Shown piece by piece: positions 61,805-64,000 of a stretch of 64,000 nucleotides of DNA; position 1 is the first letter of the stretch; each line of letters opens with the position of its first letter. The translations under genes were made by a program, and so were the position numbers. The stretch is from contig NZ_QDAH01000004.1 of NCBI RefSeq assembly GCF_003075415.1, positions 62,001-126,000 of the forward strand, given 5' to 3'. The notes beneath the pieces were generated by a model that saw nothing but the letters and a program-made list of their open reading frames with translations, was not told the DNA's origin and ran no database searches. This DNA is from Microvirga sp. KLBC 81 (GTDB lineage: Bacteria > Pseudomonadota > Alphaproteobacteria > Rhizobiales > Beijerinckiaceae).

Positions 61805-61830
61805 TTTCGGCAGATTGCAGATATGAAAAA

Positions 61831-61854
61831 GGCCCGGGAAACCGGGCCCTTTTT
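61831..61854 (+). terminator. Intrinsic terminator after DUF2059 gene
   Basis: GGCCCGG (61831-61837), GAAA tetraloop, CCGGGCC (61842-61848), then C and five T. The left flank is AAAAA, so it can also serve the convergent tctA transcript. Confidence 0.9.
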
Positions 61855-61871
61855 GTTGGTTGCTTTGGCTC

Positions 61872-63371
61872 TTAATCCTCGACGGCCTTGAAACGGCCGA
61901 GGCCCTTCATCACGAAGGGGAGGATGAGGGCGATCAGCGCAATCGCGAGCAGGGTCGCCGAGATCGGGCTCTGCAGGAGCACCATCGGATCGCCGAGGCT
62001 GATCGACAGCGCGCGCCGCAACTGGCTTTCCGCCACGGGACCCAGAATGAGGCCCACCACCACCGGGGCAATCGGGAAGTCGAAGCGCCGCATCAGGAAG
62101 CCGAGCACCCCGAACACCGTCAGCATGATGAGCTCCACCGGCGAAGGATTGGCCGCGATGGTGCCGATGGTGGCGAAGACCAGGATGCCCGCGTAGAGCC
62201 AGGGCTGAGGAATGGCCAGAAGGCGCACCCACAGGCCGACGAGCGGCAGGTTCAGCACCAGCAGCATGCCGTTGGCGATGAAGAGGCTCGCGATCAGGCC
62301 CCAGACGAGATCAGGCCGCTCCGCGAACAGCAGCGGGCCGGGATTGAGGCCATATTGCTGGAAGCCCGCCAGCAGCATGGCCGCCGTCGCGGAGGTCGGC
62401 AGGCCCAGCGTCAGCAGCGGCACGAGCGTGCCGGCGGCGGACGCATTGTTGGCGGCCTCCGGCCCGGCCACGCCCTCGATGGCGCCCTTGCCGAACTCTT
62501 CCGGGTGCTTTGTCAGACGCTTTTCGGTCGAATAGGACAGGAAGGTCGGGATCTCCGCGCCGCCGGCCGGAAGAGCCCCGATGGGAAAACCGTAGAGCGT
62601 TCCGCGCAGCCAGGGTTTCCAGGAGCGCTTCCAGTCCTCTTTCGTCATCCAGAGGGAGCCGCGTACCGCCTCGAGCTTCTCCTCCTGGATATGGCGGCGA
62701 GAGGCGACATAAAGGGCTTCGCCAACGGCGAAGAGGCCGACCGCCAGGGTCGTGACTTCGATGTTGTCGTACAATTCCGGGACGCCGAAGCTCAGGCGCG
62801 ACTGGCCCGACAGGATATCAATGCCGACAAGTCCGAGCATGAGGCCGATGAACAGGCTGGTGAGGCCATGGATCGGCGAGTCGCCGAAGGTCGCGGAGAC
62901 CGTCACGAAAGCCACGCACATGAGGGCGAAATAATCCTCAGGCCCGAAGCTCACGGCGATGTCGACCAGATAGGGGGCCAGGAAGGTCAGGCCCAAGGTG
63001 GCGATGGTGCCGGCGACGAAGGAGCCGATGGCGGAGGTGGCGAGCGCGGGGCCGCCGCGTCCGGCCTTGGCCATCAGGTTGCCCTCGAGAGCGGTGGCCA
63101 TGGAGGCGCTTTCGCCCGGCGTGTTGATCAGGATCGCGGTGGTCGAACCGCCATACATGCCGCCGTAATAGATGCCGGCGAACATGATGATGGAGCCTGC
63201 CGGATCGAGCTTGAAGGTGATCGGCAGGAGCAGCGCCACGGTGAGTGCCGGGCCGATGCCGGGCAGAACGCCGACGGCGGTGCCGAGGAGAACGCCGATG
63301 AGCGCGAAGAGCAGGTTCATCGGCTGTATGGCGACGGAAAGGCCGTTGGCGAGCGAGAGAAAGGCTTCCAT
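61872..63371 (-). CDS. tctA: Tripartite tricarboxylate transporter permease TctA
   Basis: 499 residues, about 11-12 membrane segments. TctA signatures: [20 protein letters not shown] near 38-57, the [18 protein letters not shown] motif, and [15 protein letters not shown]. Large permease of a citrate/dicarboxylate-type uptake system driven by an ion gradient. Downstream of tctB by 8 bases and of tctC, which is cut by the window edge. Confidence 0.95.
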   Translation of the reverse strand: MEAFLSLANGLSVAIQPMNLLFALIGVLLGTAVGVLPGIGPALTVALLLPITFKLDPAGSIIMFAGIYYGGMYGGSTTAILINTPGESASMATALEGNLMAKAGRGGPALATSAIGSFVAGTIATLGLTFLAPYLVDIAVSFGPEDYFALMCVAFVTVSATFGDSPIHGLTSLFIGLMLGLVGIDILSGQSRLSFGVPELYDNIEVTTLAVGLFAVGEALYVASRRHIQEEKLEAVRGSLWMTKEDWKRSWKPWLRGTLYGFPIGALPAGGAEIPTFLSYSTEKRLTKHPEEFGKGAIEGVAGPEAANNASAAGTLVPLLTLGLPTSATAAMLLAGFQQYGLNPGPLLFAERPDLVWGLIASLFIANGMLLVLNLPLVGLWVRLLAIPQPWLYAGILVFATIGTIAANPSPVELIMLTVFGVLGFLMRRFDFPIAPVVVGLILGPVAESQLRRALSISLGDPMVLLQSPISATLLAIALIALILPFVMKGLGRFKAVED

Positions 63372-63379
63372 GTCAGGCC

Positions 63380-63853
63380 TCAGAACAGGTTTTCAAGCGG
63401 TCCTGCCGGCAGGGACAGGGTCAGGAGCTTGCCGAGCAGCAGGTAGATGAAGACGGCCAGCCCCGCTCCGATCAGGAGATCCACAAGGAAGGCGCGGCGT
63501 CCGAACGCCGCGGAGGTCGTGGCGAACAGAATGGCCGTGCCGATCATGAAGCCCCAGCCGAGAGAGATCAGAGCAATCAGGATCGCAAGCCCGCCGAGAA
63601 TCAGGATGATCGGCTTCCAATCGAGGCTCTCGCGCTCCGGCAGATCTCCCCTGAAAGCCGAGATGGCATTGCCGAGGGCGAGAACGGCAAGACCGATGGA
63701 TACGATGACCGGCATGACCTTCGGGCCGAGATCGTAAGGGGACAGGATCTGGAGCCTGGTCATGTCCCACCAGACCACGCCGGCGAGAACCAGGAGAATG
63801 AGCGCGATGGCAAGGCCTGCCACGTCGATGCGCCGCTGCGGAGTTGTCGTCAT
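63380..63853 (-). CDS. tctB: Tripartite tricarboxylate transporter small subunit TctB
   Basis: 157 residues, four hydrophobic segments, with [22 protein letters not shown] after the first, the usual TctB layout. Small membrane partner of TctA. Lies between tctC and tctA, as in typical operons. Confidence 0.92.
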   Translation of the reverse strand: MTTTPQRRIDVAGLAIALILLVLAGVVWWDMTRLQILSPYDLGPKVMPVIVSIGLAVLALGNAISAFRGDLPERESLDWKPIILILGGLAILIALISLGWGFMIGTAILFATTSAAFGRRAFLVDLLIGAGLAVFIYLLLGKLLTLSLPAGPLENLF

Positions 63854-63871
63854 GGGATATCCTAAAAAGAA

Positions 63872-63896
63872 GCGCCGCGCTCCGAGAACGCGGCGC
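63872..63896 (-). terminator. Hairpin between tctC and tctB
   Basis: On the minus strand GCGCCGCG (63896-63889) pairs with CGCGGCGC (63879-63872) over a nine-base loop, then TTCTTTTT. A partial intrinsic terminator that would favour binding-protein mRNA over that of the permease genes. Confidence 0.75.
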
Positions 63897-63919
63897 CTCC
63901 TACGGCATTATCGTGATTT

Positions 63920-64000
63920 TTAAGACTTCACCAGTCCAACCGAGGTCAGAACCTCTTTGGTGCGAGCCTGCTCGTCGGCCAGGATCTTCGCGAAAGCGTC
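63920..64000 (-). CDS. tctC: TctC solute-binding protein, C-terminal fragment
   Basis: Only the last 26 codons are in the window (ending AKILADEQARTKEVLTSVG then LVKS and TAA at 63920-63922). The helix AKILADEQ matches the C-terminus of Bug/TctC periplasmic binding proteins, and its place before tctB supports this. The rest lies beyond 64000. Confidence 0.8.
   Translation of the reverse strand, partial: DAFAKILADEQARTKEVLTSVGLVKS

Noticed and set aside
61860..63446. 528-codon plus-strand frame over tctA/tctB
   Set aside because: Composition is the complement of membrane-protein codons (His/Gln/Glu/Arg rich); tctA and tctB on the minus strand are well conserved.

Overview
The window comes from a high-GC alphaproteobacterial chromosome, most likely Hyphomicrobiales/Rhizobiales and closest in feel to the Microvirga/Methylobacteriaceae group. 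The evidence is the feuPQ - ccmIEFH - htrA - two-component pair - glnE - pleC - pepN gene order known from rhizobia, a PleC-type cell-cycle kinase, an RcGTA-like tail cluster, and rhizobial-style palindromic repeats. Genus is inference only; no rRNA is present.

Layout. 1-10.1 kb: the 3' half of an RcGTA-like gene transfer agent/prophage tail cluster (tape measure, distal tail, hub, NlpC/P60 peptidase, megatron, DUF2793 protein, GH108 endolysin with a holin-like tail). It is interrupted by antisense genes: two paralogous small lipoproteins and a DUF465 gene. 10.1-28.6 kb: conserved core block with PepSY-FeuP-FeuQ, cytochrome c maturation (ccmIEFH), a single-PDZ HtrA protease, a second two-component pair, GlnE, PleC and aminopeptidase N. 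28.8-35.8 kb: glyoxalase I, then a purine-catabolism run (xdhABC, guanine deaminase) leading to an orphan UreE with a very His-rich tail, and a YbaK deacylase.

35.9-45.1 kb: a variable, island-like segment. It holds a YAPGQ-repeat secreted protein, a cupin-type XRE regulator, a protein that is about 40 percent methionine, an integrase remnant abutting an altered 5' end of dusA, a deleted IS5-type element, an aldo/keto reductase with divergent LysR regulator, two small secreted NGL-repeat proteins, and an ADYC-type secreted protein directly after the larger NGL gene. Three copies of a paired palindromic repeat lie in it.

45.1-64 kb: retropepsin and DUF1289 proteins, cobS/cobT divergent pair, thermonuclease-like protein, LysE exporter, uracil-DNA glycosylase-like protein, crotonase, a frameshifted AraC gene and a crotonase fragment, a long caspase-fold protein lacking both catalytic residues, a beta-hydroxyacid dehydrogenase, an orphan solute-binding protein, moaA, an L,D-transpeptidase, tRNA-Val(CAC), gph, rpiA, DUF2059, and a tripartite tricarboxylate transporter (tctCBA) cut by the window end.

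Most promising unexplained material: the NGL-repeat/ADYC secreted module (40.6-45.0 kb), the Met/Cys-rich protein (38.4 kb), the pseudo-caspase (52.2 kb), and the dusA integration scar (39.0-39.3 kb).
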